Source: Bacteroidota bacterium
Lineage (GTDB): Bacteria > Bacteroidota > Bacteroidia > UKL13-3
NCBI GenBank assembly: GCA_027487625.1
Contig: JAIYDG010000159.1
Span: forward strand, 1-36,001
DNA length: 36,001 bases
Direction: 5' to 3'
A program made the position numbers and the translations under genes. Of the stretch, positions 9,253 to 19,250 are shown piece by piece (the first letter of the stretch is position 1; every line of letters begins with the position of its first letter). The notes under the pieces are model-generated. The model made no database searches. It saw only the letters and a list, made by a program, of their open reading frames with translations, and was not told where the DNA came from.

Positions 9253-10290
9253 ATGAATATCACAAATAAAAAATTATTAATTACCGGAGGAACAGGTTCA
9301 TTCGGTAATGCTGTTCTGAGAAGATTCTTAAATGAAGGTTTCAGTGAAATCAGAATTTTTAGTCGCGATGAAAAAAAACAGGATGATTTGCGTAAACGTT
9401 TGGGCAGCCCTAAAGTTAAATTTTATATCGGTGACGTAAGAGATGTTAATAGTGTTGATGCTGCAGTAAAAGGTGTAGATTATATCTTTCATGCAGCTGC
9501 TTTAAAACAAGTTCCTTCTTGTGAGTTCTTTCCAATTGAAGCTGTAAAAACGAATGTGCTTGGTACTGATAATGTTTTGGCATGTGCTGAAAAATACGAG
9601 GTTCAAAAAGTGGTGGTTTTAAGCACTGATAAAGCAGCATATCCTATTAATGCAATGGGTATGAGTAAGGCTTTAATGGAAAAAGTAACTGTTGCTAGAT
9701 CAAGAAATCTTGATGACAATAAATCAATTTTCTGTGCTACTAGATATGGTAATGTGATGGCTTCAAGAGGTTCTGTTATTCCTTTGTTTATTCAACAAAT
9801 TAAGGATGGTCAACCATTAACACTTACAGACCCTAATATGACCAGATTCATGATGACACTTGAAGAAGCTGTTGATTTGGTTTTATTTGCTTTTGATCAT
9901 GCAAAACAAGGTGATTTATTTGTTCAAAAAGCTCCTGCTGCAACTATTGAAGTTTTAGCTAAAGCTTTATTGGAATTATATGGTGCCAAAAACGAAATCA
10001 GAGTTATTGGTCAACGACATGGAGAAAAATTATATGAAACATTGGTGAACAAGGAAGACATGGCTAAATCATTGGATTTAGGCGGATATTACCGCATTCC
10101 TGCTGATAACCGTGATTTGAATTACAATGCTTATTTCTCAGAAGGTATTTCACTTGAAAATAGTTTGGAAGAATATCATTCACATAATACAGAAAGATTG
10201 GATGTGGAAGGAATGAAACAATTATTATTAAAACTTCCATTAATCCGAAAAGAGGTTTTAGGTGAAAATTGCGAACAATATCCTGATTAA
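9253..10290 (+). CDS. fnlA: UDP-GlcNAc 4,6-dehydratase / 5-epimerase (FnlA/CapE/WbjB-like)
   Basis: Extended SDR: LLITGGTGSFGNAVLRRF, HAAALKQVPSCEFFPIEAVKTNVLGTDN, LSTDKAAYPINAMGMSKALMEK, RYGNVMASRGSVIPLF; followed by FnlB- and FnlC-like genes. Confidence 0.93.
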   Translation: MNITNKKLLITGGTGSFGNAVLRRFLNEGFSEIRIFSRDEKKQDDLRKRLGSPKVKFYIGDVRDVNSVDAAVKGVDYIFHAAALKQVPSCEFFPIEAVKTNVLGTDNVLACAEKYEVQKVVVLSTDKAAYPINAMGMSKALMEKVTVARSRNLDDNKSIFCATRYGNVMASRGSVIPLFIQQIKDGQPLTLTDPNMTRFMMTLEEAVDLVLFAFDHAKQGDLFVQKAPAATIEVLAKALLELYGAKNEIRVIGQRHGEKLYETLVNKEDMAKSLDLGGYYRIPADNRDLNYNAYFSEGISLENSLEEYHSHNTERLDVEGMKQLLLKLPLIRKEVLGENCEQYPD

Positions 10291-10299
10291 TTAAAAATT

Positions 10300-11430
10300 A
10301 TGATTAGAGTTGGAATTACAGGGCAAAATGGTTTTGTTGCTTACCATTTATACCAAACCATCAATTTATTAAATACAGAATTCAGTCTTGTTGATTTCGA
10401 TAGGTCTGCTTTTGAGGATGAAAATAAATTAAGAGATTTTGTTTCAAATTGTGATGTAATTGTGCACTTGGCCGGAATGAACCGTCATGAAAGCCAACAA
10501 GTGATTTATGATACCAATGTTCAATTGGCTCAATTATTGGTTGATGCATTAGAGTATACAGGAAATAAACCTCATGTTTTATTTAGCTCTTCAACACAAG
10601 AAGGTCTTGATAATTTATATGGCAATTCTAAAAAACATGCAAGAGAAATACTTGCATCTTGGGCCAATAAAAATGGAGCAGTTTTCTCAGGATTATTGAT
10701 TCCAAATGTATTTGGTCCTTTTTGCAAACCTGAATATAATTCATTCATTGCAACTTTTTGCCATAAGTTGGTTACTGGTGCTCAACCTGAAATTAAAGTA
10801 GACAGTGAAGTGAACTTGATTTATGTTGGAGAATTGGTAACTCAAATTATTGAAACCATCAGAAATAAAAATGAGCAGGTTTCAAATGATAAACCTGTTG
10901 TTATTTCGCATACAAGTTCAAACAAAGTTTCTAAAATACTTGAATTACTAGTTTCCTATAAAGAGAATTATTTCGATATTGGTATCATCCCTGAATTGAA
11001 TAATCAGTTTGAATTAAATTTATTCAATACATTCAGATGTTACTTCCCACATAAAGAATATTTTCCAAAATATTTTAAGAAAAATATCGACCCAAGAGGT
11101 GCTTTTGTTGAAGTAATCAGATTAGGAATTGGTGGTCAAGTTTCCTATTCAACTACCGTTCCAGGAATTACTCGTGGCAACCATTTTCATACCAGAAAAA
11201 TTGAAAGGTTTGCCGTTATTAAAGGTAAAGCTAAAATTCAATTAAGAAAAATTGGTACATCAGAAGTATTCGATTTTTACCTTGATGGTGAATCGCCATC
11301 ATATGTAGATATGCCAATCTGGTATACTCATAATATTGAAAACATTGGAGAAGAAGAATTATTAACCATATTTTGGATCAACGAGCATTATAATCCTGCT
11401 GATCCTGATACATTTTTTGTTGTAGTTTAA
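10300..11430 (+). CDS. fnlB: FnlB/CapF/WbjC-like bifunctional SDR reductase with C-terminal cupin
   Basis: N-terminal VGITGQNGFVAYHL, VHLAGMNRHESQ, SSTQEGLDNLYGNSK; C-terminal cupin GGQVSYSTTVPGITRGNHFHTRKIERFAVIKGKAKIQLRK. Confidence 0.93.
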   Translation: MIRVGITGQNGFVAYHLYQTINLLNTEFSLVDFDRSAFEDENKLRDFVSNCDVIVHLAGMNRHESQQVIYDTNVQLAQLLVDALEYTGNKPHVLFSSSTQEGLDNLYGNSKKHAREILASWANKNGAVFSGLLIPNVFGPFCKPEYNSFIATFCHKLVTGAQPEIKVDSEVNLIYVGELVTQIIETIRNKNEQVSNDKPVVISHTSSNKVSKILELLVSYKENYFDIGIIPELNNQFELNLFNTFRCYFPHKEYFPKYFKKNIDPRGAFVEVIRLGIGGQVSYSTTVPGITRGNHFHTRKIERFAVIKGKAKIQLRKIGTSEVFDFYLDGESPSYVDMPIWYTHNIENIGEEELLTIFWINEHYNPADPDTFFVVV

Positions 11431-11440
11431 AAAAGCATTC

Positions 11441-12577
11441 ATGAAAAAAGTTAAAGTTATAACCGTTGTCGGAACCCGTCCCGAAATTATCAGATTAGCC
11501 AGAGTAATGGCAAAACTCGACGAATCTCCGGCCATCGAACATATCACGGTTCATACAGGTCAGAATTACGATTATGAATTAAATGAAGTTTTTTACAGCG
11601 ATTTAGGTATCAGAAAACCTGATTATTTTTTAAATGCTGCTGGTGAAACTGCTACTGGTACTGTAGGACAAATCCTAATCAAAATTGAACCAATTCTTCA
11701 AGCTGAAAAACCAGATGCATTTTTGGTTTTAGGTGATACCAATTCTTGTTTATGTGCTATCCCTGCTAAGAAAATGCACATTCCTGTTTTTCATATGGAA
11801 GCGGGAAATCGTTGTTTCGACCAAAGAGTACCAGAAGAAACAAATAGAAAAATTGTTGATCATATTTCTGATATCAACTTAACCTATAGCGATATAGCCA
11901 GAGAATATTTATTAAGAGAAGGAGTTTCGCCTGATAGAATTATCAAAACCGGTTCTCCTATGTTCGAAGTTCTACATCATTATTTACCTGCTATTCAACA
12001 ATCAGAGGTACTTCAAAAAATGAATCTTGAAAAAGGTAAATATTTTGTTGTTTCATCTCACCGTGAAGAAAATATCAATAGCGATAAAAACTTTAATGGT
12101 TTAATGGAATCTTTAAATGCTTTGGCAGATAAATACCATTATCCAATTATTGTAAGTACACATCCTCGTACCAGAAAAATGATTGAATTAAAAAAGGTTG
12201 AAGTAAGAGAAGAAATTCAGTTTTTAAAACCAATGGGTTTCATCGATTACAATGCTTTACAAATCAATTCATTTGCTGTATTGTCTGATAGTGGAACCAT
12301 TTCAGAAGAATCATCAATTCTAAACTTCCCAGCTTTAAATATCAGAGATGCTCATGAACGTCCTGAAGCTATGGAAGAAACAGCCGTAATGATGACTGGT
12401 TTAAATCCTGAAAGAATTATGCAAGGAATTGTTCAGTTAAGATATGAACTGGAAGCAGGTAAAAGAATATTCAGACCGGTAAACGATTACAGCATGCCTA
12501 ATGTGGCCGATAAAATGGTAAGAATTATTGTTTCTTATGTTGATTACGTGAAAAGAGTAGTCTGGAGCGAAAAATAA
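11441..12577 (+). CDS. fnlC: UDP-N-acetylglucosamine 2-epimerase family (FnlC/CapG/WbjD-like)
   Basis: VVGTRPEIIRLARVMAKL, TVHTGQNYDYELNEVFY, VLGDTNSCLCAIPAKKMHIPVFHMEAGNRCFDQRVPEETNRKIVDHISD, VVSSHREENI, SDSGTISEESSILNFPALNIR. Confidence 0.94.
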   Translation: MKKVKVITVVGTRPEIIRLARVMAKLDESPAIEHITVHTGQNYDYELNEVFYSDLGIRKPDYFLNAAGETATGTVGQILIKIEPILQAEKPDAFLVLGDTNSCLCAIPAKKMHIPVFHMEAGNRCFDQRVPEETNRKIVDHISDINLTYSDIAREYLLREGVSPDRIIKTGSPMFEVLHHYLPAIQQSEVLQKMNLEKGKYFVVSSHREENINSDKNFNGLMESLNALADKYHYPIIVSTHPRTRKMIELKKVEVREEIQFLKPMGFIDYNALQINSFAVLSDSGTISEESSILNFPALNIRDAHERPEAMEETAVMMTGLNPERIMQGIVQLRYELEAGKRIFRPVNDYSMPNVADKMVRIIVSYVDYVKRVVWSEK

Positions 12578-13710
12578 TGAAGGAAATAAAAATTTGTGTA
12601 GCTGGAGATTTTTTTCCAAGTGATAGGGTAGCTAAACTGATAAAGGATGGTGATTATTCTAAAGTATTGGATAATTCGATATTAAATACATTAAAAAGTA
12701 GTAAACTAAACATTGTTAATTTAGAATCTCCTGTATTTGATGAAGATTTATCTCCAATAGAAAAAACAGGGCCTAATCTAAAAACAGGCACAGAAACAAT
12801 CAAGTATTTATCGTGGGCAAATTTCAATTTATTGACATTAGCAAACAACCATATATTTGATTATGGTAAAGAAGGTTTATTTAAAACGCTCAAAAATATC
12901 AAAGCCGGTAATATTCCATTTATAGGTGCAGGATTAGATAAAAATGAAGTTAACAAAATATACTTTAATACAATTGGAGATAAAACTTTAGCTGTAATAA
13001 ATGTAGCAGAAAATGAATGGTCTACTTCTGTTGATGATAGCATTGGAGCTAATTCTATTAACCCTGTTAGAAATGCTAAATTAATAAGAGATGCAAAATC
13101 GAAGGCAGATTTTATTATTGTTATTACACATAGTGGACATGAAGGTTATGAATTACCAAGTCCAAGAATAAAGGAATTATTGAGGTTTTATGTTGATTGT
13201 GGAGCCGATTTAATCATTAATCATCATCCACATTGTATAAGTGGTTACGAAGTTTATAATGATAAACATATTTACTATTCGATAGGGAATTTTTCGTTTG
13301 ATATAAAGCAGTTTCGAAATAATAAATGGAACATTGGGATTTTATTGAAAATAACTATAAATGAAAACTCAATTAATCCTGAAGTAATTTTTATAAAACA
13401 AGGAGATAATGAACCTGGAGTAAAAGTAATTGAAGGTGATGAATTAACTCATATTCAACTCAAATTTGATAAATTAAGCCAACTCATTAAAAATGAGGAA
13501 GGTTTGGCTAATAAATTCGATGAATATGCGAAAATGGAGTACCCTCAATTTTCTTCTTATCTTGAGCCATTCTCTCTTAGATTATTAAACTTTTTAAGAC
13601 TAAGAGGTTTTTTTCCAAGTTTGAATTCAAAGAAAAAAAAGCGAATCCTATTAAACATCATAAGATGCGAATCTCATAGAGATTTGGTTATAAAAACATT
13701 AGAAAAATGA
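12577..13710 (+). CDS. CapA-like (PGA_cap) calcineurin-type phosphoesterase
   Basis: ICVAGDFFPSDR, NIVNLESPVF, LLTLANNHIFDYGKEGL, IVITHSGHEG, GADLIINHHPHCISGYEVYNDKHIYYSIGNFSFD. TAATG junction with upstream gene. Confidence 0.9.
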   Translation: MKEIKICVAGDFFPSDRVAKLIKDGDYSKVLDNSILNTLKSSKLNIVNLESPVFDEDLSPIEKTGPNLKTGTETIKYLSWANFNLLTLANNHIFDYGKEGLFKTLKNIKAGNIPFIGAGLDKNEVNKIYFNTIGDKTLAVINVAENEWSTSVDDSIGANSINPVRNAKLIRDAKSKADFIIVITHSGHEGYELPSPRIKELLRFYVDCGADLIINHHPHCISGYEVYNDKHIYYSIGNFSFDIKQFRNNKWNIGILLKITINENSINPEVIFIKQGDNEPGVKVIEGDELTHIQLKFDKLSQLIKNEEGLANKFDEYAKMEYPQFSSYLEPFSLRLLNFLRLRGFFPSLNSKKKKRILLNIIRCESHRDLVIKTLEK

Positions 13711-14735
13711 AAATAGCTATTCATAATGCAGAAAACGGATTTCATCCAAGGTGGGTTAAATACTGCGAAGAAATTAATGTTAAATTCAAACTGGTTAATT
13801 GTTATGACAATGATATTTTAGAACAATTAAAAGATTGTGATGCATTGATGTGGCATTTTAGTCAAAGTAATTCAAAGGATGTACTGTTTGCAAAACAATT
13901 GCTTTTTTCTTTAGACCAAGCCGGAAAAATTGTATTTCCTAATTTTAATACTGCCTGGCATTTTGATGATAAATTAGGTCAAAAATATTTATTTGAAGCT
14001 TTAGATGTGCCTAAAGTGAATTCCCATGCTTTTTATGAAAAAGAAAAAGCATTGAATTGGATTGAAAACCAAAAATTTCCATTGGTTTTGAAATTGCGAA
14101 GTGGAGCAGGTTCCGAAAATGTAAAGTTGATTAGGAATTTAGACCAGGGAAAAAAAGCAGTTAAAACAGCCTTCGGTAGCGGATTTGAACAATATGACCC
14201 ATTAAGTAATTTGAACGAAAAATGGCGTAAATACAAATTAGGAAAATTAGGTGTAATTGATTTAATAAAAGGTGTTGCTAGATTCTTCATAAAACCCAAC
14301 TATGCTAAAGTTATGGGTAATGAAAGAGGTTATATTCTTTTTCAAGATTTTATGCCAGATAATAAATTTGATATCAGGATTATTGTTATTGATAAAAAAG
14401 CCTTTGGTTTAAAGCGAATGGTTCGTGAAAATGATTTTAGAGCCTCAGGAAGTGGTAATTTTAGATACAGTCGCGAAGAGTTTGATGAAAGATGCGTGAG
14501 CATTTCTTTTGATGTTGCAAACAAAATGAAATCGGATTCAGCTGCATTCGATTTTATCTTTGACCAAACTAACAATCCCTTATTGGTTGAAGTAAGTTAT
14601 GGTTTTGTGAAAGAAGGTTATTATCAATGTGAAGGTTATTGGGATGAGCAATTAAATTGGTTTCCCGGAGAATTCAATTCTCAAGCATGGATGGTAGACA
14701 CATTAATTAGCAGAATAAAAGAAAAGACAGCTTAA
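13707..14735 (+). CDS. RimK-like ATP-grasp protein
   Basis: FPNFNTAWHFDDKLGQKYLFEALDVPKVNSHAF, FPLVLKLRSGAGSENVKLI, FMPDNKFDIRIIVIDKKAFGLKRMVREND, DFIFDQTNNPLLVEVSYGF. ATGA overlap with CapA-like gene. Confidence 0.85.
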   Translation: MKIAIHNAENGFHPRWVKYCEEINVKFKLVNCYDNDILEQLKDCDALMWHFSQSNSKDVLFAKQLLFSLDQAGKIVFPNFNTAWHFDDKLGQKYLFEALDVPKVNSHAFYEKEKALNWIENQKFPLVLKLRSGAGSENVKLIRNLDQGKKAVKTAFGSGFEQYDPLSNLNEKWRKYKLGKLGVIDLIKGVARFFIKPNYAKVMGNERGYILFQDFMPDNKFDIRIIVIDKKAFGLKRMVRENDFRASGSGNFRYSREEFDERCVSISFDVANKMKSDSAAFDFIFDQTNNPLLVEVSYGFVKEGYYQCEGYWDEQLNWFPGEFNSQAWMVDTLISRIKEKTA

Positions 14736-15017
14736 TTTTAATGATACAATCATTAGTTTAAAGATTGGTGAAATATAAAGTATCATTTTTAAATTATTGT
14801 GATTTCAATTACTTCTTATATCGAAATACTTGTTCGAATTGTTGGCTAATTTTTTGTTAGTCTTTTAGTATTCTTTATGGCTTGTTCAGAAATAATTTCA
14901 AATCGATGTTGCCAGAAAAATTTTATTTATAAATACGATTTTATTTTGAAGGGTACTTGTGTTTATATGATGTTTCTTATCAAAATGCTTAATGGTTATT
15001 TTAAAAATTAGTATAGA

Positions 15018-15884
15018 ATGATTTCTCAGTTAAAAACAAATTTTTATTCTTTCATAATAAGAAACTGGCCAGGACTTATGTTCAGGTTTCAGATTCTGAA
15101 GTTCCATATATTATATGGGCCACATTGGTATTATCCAAGAATAAAAAAACCAAGGACTTTCAATGAAAAATTATTGAATTTAAAACTTACCAAAGATTAT
15201 TCTCCATATTCAAATCTGGCAGATAAATATTTAGTAAGAGAATGGGTTAAAGAGAAAATAGGGGAGCAGTATCTTATTCCTGCTTATGGTGTTTATGATT
15301 CAGCTGAACAAGTTCCTTTTTCAGATTTTCCTGCAGAATACATTCTTAAACCAACTCATGGTTCAGGTTGGGTAATCATTAGTGAGAAGAACAATCCTGA
15401 AGACTGGCCAGGTTACAAAATGAAAATGGCTGAATGGTTAAAGATTGATTATTATAAAACTTCGGGTGAAGCTCAATACAAAAATATTGTTCCAAGAATC
15501 ATTTGCGAACATTTGCTGAAACCTTCAGATGGAGTGCTGCTTGATTTTAAATTCTTTTGTTTTGGAGGGAAACCAACCTATGTGCAGGTTGATATTGATA
15601 GGCACACCAATCACACCAGAAATTTTTATGATAGAAATTGGGTAAAACAAGATTTTTCTGTTTGTTATCCAATGACTGATAAAGTAGTTCCAAGGCCTGC
15701 AGAATTGGAAGAAATGTGGGCTTTAGCAACAAAATTAAGTGAGGGATTTGAATTTGTAAGAGTAGACTTTTACAATGTTGATGGTAGGATATATTTTGGT
15801 GAAGTTACATTTCATCCAGGTTCAGGATATGAGCCATTTTCAAGTTTTGAGGCTGATTTGAACATGGGTAAATTGATTAATTAA
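15018..15884 (+). CDS. TupA-like ATP-grasp protein
   Basis: FNEKLLNLKLTKDYSPYSNLADKYLVREWVKEKIGEQYLIPAYGVYD, FPAEYILKPTHGSGWVIIS, DYYKTSGEAQYKNIVPRIICEHLL, EFVRVDFYNVDGRIYFGEVTFHPGSGYEPF are characteristic of the TupA-like ATP-grasp family. Confidence 0.9.
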   Translation: MISQLKTNFYSFIIRNWPGLMFRFQILKFHILYGPHWYYPRIKKPRTFNEKLLNLKLTKDYSPYSNLADKYLVREWVKEKIGEQYLIPAYGVYDSAEQVPFSDFPAEYILKPTHGSGWVIISEKNNPEDWPGYKMKMAEWLKIDYYKTSGEAQYKNIVPRIICEHLLKPSDGVLLDFKFFCFGGKPTYVQVDIDRHTNHTRNFYDRNWVKQDFSVCYPMTDKVVPRPAELEEMWALATKLSEGFEFVRVDFYNVDGRIYFGEVTFHPGSGYEPFSSFEADLNMGKLIN

Positions 15885-15904
15885 ACACCCAATAGCGTTT
15901 TTAA

Positions 15905-16975
15905 GTGAAGATTTGTTTTGTTGCAGCTGCTCTAACTGGTGGCGGATTAGAAAGAGTGGTTTCTGTTTTAGCTAATCAATTGGCTGAAAGAAATGATATA
16001 GAGGTGTCAATTTTATTGATGACCCGTCAGCCAATCATGTATGAAATTTCCCCAAAAGTATTACTCATACAACCTGATAAAAGAGAGTTTTCTTCAAATA
16101 GATTGATGAATTCTGTTTTGTCTTCAAGATTTGTAAGAGCTGAGGTGAAGAAAATTAAACCGGATCACCTGATTAGCTTTGGAGAACGTTATAATTCATT
16201 TGTGGTTTTCTCCAGTTTGTTTTTAGGAATCAATTTACATGTTTCAAACAGGGCTTCACCTTTATCAAGTTTAGTGGGCTTCAGAGGATTTTTTAATCCT
16301 TTTTTTTATCGTTTTTGTAAAACTGTTCATGTGCAAACACAATTAGCTATCAAATTGATGGCTAAAAAATACAAAGGATCAAATCTCGTTGTTGTGCCTA
16401 ATCCTTTTGATTTGCCTGAATCATTGCCATCTTTTGAAGATAGAAAAAATATCATTTTAAATGTTGGCTCTATTGGTGGTAAAAAGAACCAAGATTTATT
16501 ATTAAATTTTTTCAATCAGATTAAAGATTCAATCGATAATTCATGGGAATTGCATTTTGTTGGTGATGGTCCCAAAGCCAAACAATTGCAGGAAAAAGTA
16601 AACCAACTAGGACTTCAAAACAGAGTAAAATTACTTGGGCACAGAAAGGATGTTTTGAAATTATATCAAACAGCAAAAGTGTTTGCATTTACATCAACTT
16701 CTGAAGGTTTTCCAAATGCATTGGGTGAAGCTATGGCTTATGGATTGTCTGCTATTAGTTTTGATTGTATTACAGGTCCTGCAGAATTAATTGACGACAA
16801 AATAAATGGATTCTTAATGCCTGTTGATGAACATGATTATTATACCAATCAATTGCAAGTTTTATTGAACGATGCGGCATTGCAAAAGCAATTTTCAGAA
16901 GCTGCAATTCAAAAAATGAAAAACTTTGAAATTTCAAATGTGACTCAAAAATTCCTAAAGACTTTAGTTTCTTAA
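15905..16975 (+). CDS. Glycosyltransferase, GT4-like
   Basis: GTG start; ICFVAAALTGGGLERVVSVLANQLAER, ILNVGSIGGKKNQDLLL, LGHRKDVLKLYQTAKVFAFTSTSEGFPNALGEAMAYGLSAISFDCITGPAELI. Confidence 0.93.
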   Translation: MKICFVAAALTGGGLERVVSVLANQLAERNDIEVSILLMTRQPIMYEISPKVLLIQPDKREFSSNRLMNSVLSSRFVRAEVKKIKPDHLISFGERYNSFVVFSSLFLGINLHVSNRASPLSSLVGFRGFFNPFFYRFCKTVHVQTQLAIKLMAKKYKGSNLVVVPNPFDLPESLPSFEDRKNIILNVGSIGGKKNQDLLLNFFNQIKDSIDNSWELHFVGDGPKAKQLQEKVNQLGLQNRVKLLGHRKDVLKLYQTAKVFAFTSTSEGFPNALGEAMAYGLSAISFDCITGPAELIDDKINGFLMPVDEHDYYTNQLQVLLNDAALQKQFSEAAIQKMKNFEISNVTQKFLKTLVS

Positions 16976-16985
16976 ATCAAATAAT

Positions 16986-18101
16986 ATGTTATCTAAATTA
17001 AAATTATATACTAAGAATTTAATTGGTTGGTCAACAAAACGTAAGTTATTGGTTATTGCTGTTGACGATTATGGAAATGTAAGGCTGGCATCTAAATCTG
17101 CACGTCAGTTTTTAGATGCAAAAGGTTTAAAATTAAACAACCGTTTTGATGCTTATGATACTTTGGAAACAACCGAAGATTTAGAAATGTTGTTTTCGGT
17201 ATTAAGAAGTGTAAAAGATAAAAATGGCAAGCATGCTGTTTTCTCCCCACTTTCAATGGCCTGTAATTTAAATTTCGAAGCCGTTAGAGCCAATGGTGTA
17301 AAAGAAGTTGTGCTTGAAACAGTTTTAGATACTTACAACAGAATTAAAGTGAGTGAGGGCAATACAGAATTAATCAGACAAGGAATCAAAGAAGGCATTT
17401 ATGCTCCGGAATACCACGGTCGTGAGCATTTTAATATGCATCATTTTAAACACTTGTTAAATGAAAGAAACCCTGAATTACTAGCCAATATTGAAGTTGA
17501 TTCTTTAACAAGTATTTCATCCAAACCATTTTCAGAAATCAATTTTACAGGTGCCTATAAATTCCAAAAGTTCAGTGAAAACGAATCTTTGAAAGAAATA
17601 TTAAAAGATGGTTTAGTGAAATTTGAACAGGTTTATGGTTATAAAGCCAGATTATTTAATGCACCGGGTGGTAATGAACATAAAACACTTCATCATGCAT
17701 TAAGTGAATCAGGCATAGAATTTATCGAAACCAAGCTTCTGAAAAAAGAACACCAGGGTGATGGTAAATACAAAACCTTATTTCAATTCAATGGTCAGGC
17801 CGGACCTTATAACCAAACCTTAATGGTTCGTAATTGTGTTTTTGAACCGGGCGAAAAAGCAAGTTTCAATTGGGTTGATTCAGCCATGGATCAAGTGGAT
17901 GCCGCCTTTACATTAAACAAACCGGCCTATATCAGTTCTCACAGAGTTAATTTCTGTGGTTTAATCGATGAAGAAAACCGTAAAAAAGGTTTACACGATT
18001 TAAAATCGTTACTGACAAAAGTGGTTAAAAAATACCCTGATGTTGAGTTTGTTTCAGTATTGGAATTAGGAGACATCATTAAAAAAAGCAAAGCAAACTA
18101 A
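16986..18101 (+). CDS. Divergent NodB-like polysaccharide (de)acetylase family protein
   Basis: LLVIAVDDYGNVRL, DTLETTEDLEMLF, PEYHGREHFNMHHF (H-x3-H), YISSHRVNFCGLIDEENR. Exactly 371 aa, like the 8132..9247 paralog. Confidence 0.6.
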   Translation: MLSKLKLYTKNLIGWSTKRKLLVIAVDDYGNVRLASKSARQFLDAKGLKLNNRFDAYDTLETTEDLEMLFSVLRSVKDKNGKHAVFSPLSMACNLNFEAVRANGVKEVVLETVLDTYNRIKVSEGNTELIRQGIKEGIYAPEYHGREHFNMHHFKHLLNERNPELLANIEVDSLTSISSKPFSEINFTGAYKFQKFSENESLKEILKDGLVKFEQVYGYKARLFNAPGGNEHKTLHHALSESGIEFIETKLLKKEHQGDGKYKTLFQFNGQAGPYNQTLMVRNCVFEPGEKASFNWVDSAMDQVDAAFTLNKPAYISSHRVNFCGLIDEENRKKGLHDLKSLLTKVVKKYPDVEFVSVLELGDIIKKSKAN

Positions 18102-18106
18102 ATCTC

Positions 18107-19246
18107 ATGAGAATACTGGTTAATGCGAGCACATTAGTAGTTGGAGGTGGAATTCAAATTGGAGTTTCATTCATTCAAATCGCTGTTCAGAGAAAAGGAG
18201 TTGAATATCTATTTATAGTTTCAAAAGGTATTTACGATAACCTTAGCGCTGAATTAAAAGAAAAATACAATATTCAATGTTGTGAAATTTCTCCGGCTCA
18301 TCCAATAAATGGTTATAAATCCAGAAAATGGATTAAACAACTTGAGAGGGATTTTAATCCTGATTTTATTTATTCACCGGGTTTTCCTTCTTATATAAAA
18401 TTCAATAAACCTGAAGTTGGAAGATATACCAATCCTTGGGAAATCAATTCAGAACCTTTGCCATGGAACATTATTCCCGGAGGTTTTATAGGCAGACTAA
18501 AAACCAAATTAGGTATCTGGTACCGCTTAATGTGGGCCAAGAGAACTGATTACATGGAAACCCAAACCGAAGCTGCAAAACTGGGTATTGCCAGAAGAGC
18601 CAATTTCGATATCAATAAAATTAAAGTAATACCCAATTCTCCAAATCCTGTTTTTATTGAACAAGGGAAAGAAATTGAGGCAGCATCTCAATACAATCGC
18701 CCTGGTAATGCTGTATTTTGTTTAGCAGCAGGATATAGTCATAAAAACCTGAATATCATTCCTTCTGTAGCGAAAATTATGAAGGATAAATATGGAATGA
18801 GTTTAACTTTTCAATTAACACTTCCTCATGAAACCCTAATTTGGAAAGATGTTGAAAACAGAGCGAAGGAATTAGGAGTTTCAGATTTGGTTATTAACCT
18901 TGGGCCTCTTAAGTTAAAAGATTGTTTACCTTACTATAAAGAAGCCAAATTGGTGTTTTTACCTACTTTAATGGAAATCTTTTCAGCAACATATTTGGAG
19001 GCTATGTCGATGAAAGTACCAATTGTTACTACAGATTTGGAATTTGCCCACGACAATTGCGGAACGGCAGCCGCTTTTTTTGAACCTCAGAACGCCAATT
19101 CTGCGGCCGATGTCATAAATAAAGTACTCAATGACCAAAATTATTATAATTTCTTAATTGAGGAGGGTTTGAAAAAGTTAAATTCGTACCCTACTTTAGA
19201 AGAGAAGTATGATTCATTGTTTAAATGGTTTGAAGGAATAAATTAA
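18107..19246 (+). CDS. Glycosyltransferase, GT4-like
   Basis: MRILVNASTLVVGGGIQIGVSFIQ, FCLAAGYSHKNLNIIPSVAKIM, LVFLPTLMEIFSATYLEAMSMKVPIVTTDLEFAHDNCGTAAAFFEP. Confidence 0.88.
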   Translation: MRILVNASTLVVGGGIQIGVSFIQIAVQRKGVEYLFIVSKGIYDNLSAELKEKYNIQCCEISPAHPINGYKSRKWIKQLERDFNPDFIYSPGFPSYIKFNKPEVGRYTNPWEINSEPLPWNIIPGGFIGRLKTKLGIWYRLMWAKRTDYMETQTEAAKLGIARRANFDINKIKVIPNSPNPVFIEQGKEIEAASQYNRPGNAVFCLAAGYSHKNLNIIPSVAKIMKDKYGMSLTFQLTLPHETLIWKDVENRAKELGVSDLVINLGPLKLKDCLPYYKEAKLVFLPTLMEIFSATYLEAMSMKVPIVTTDLEFAHDNCGTAAAFFEPQNANSAADVINKVLNDQNYYNFLIEEGLKKLNSYPTLEEKYDSLFKWFEGIN

Positions 19247-19250
19247 TTAA

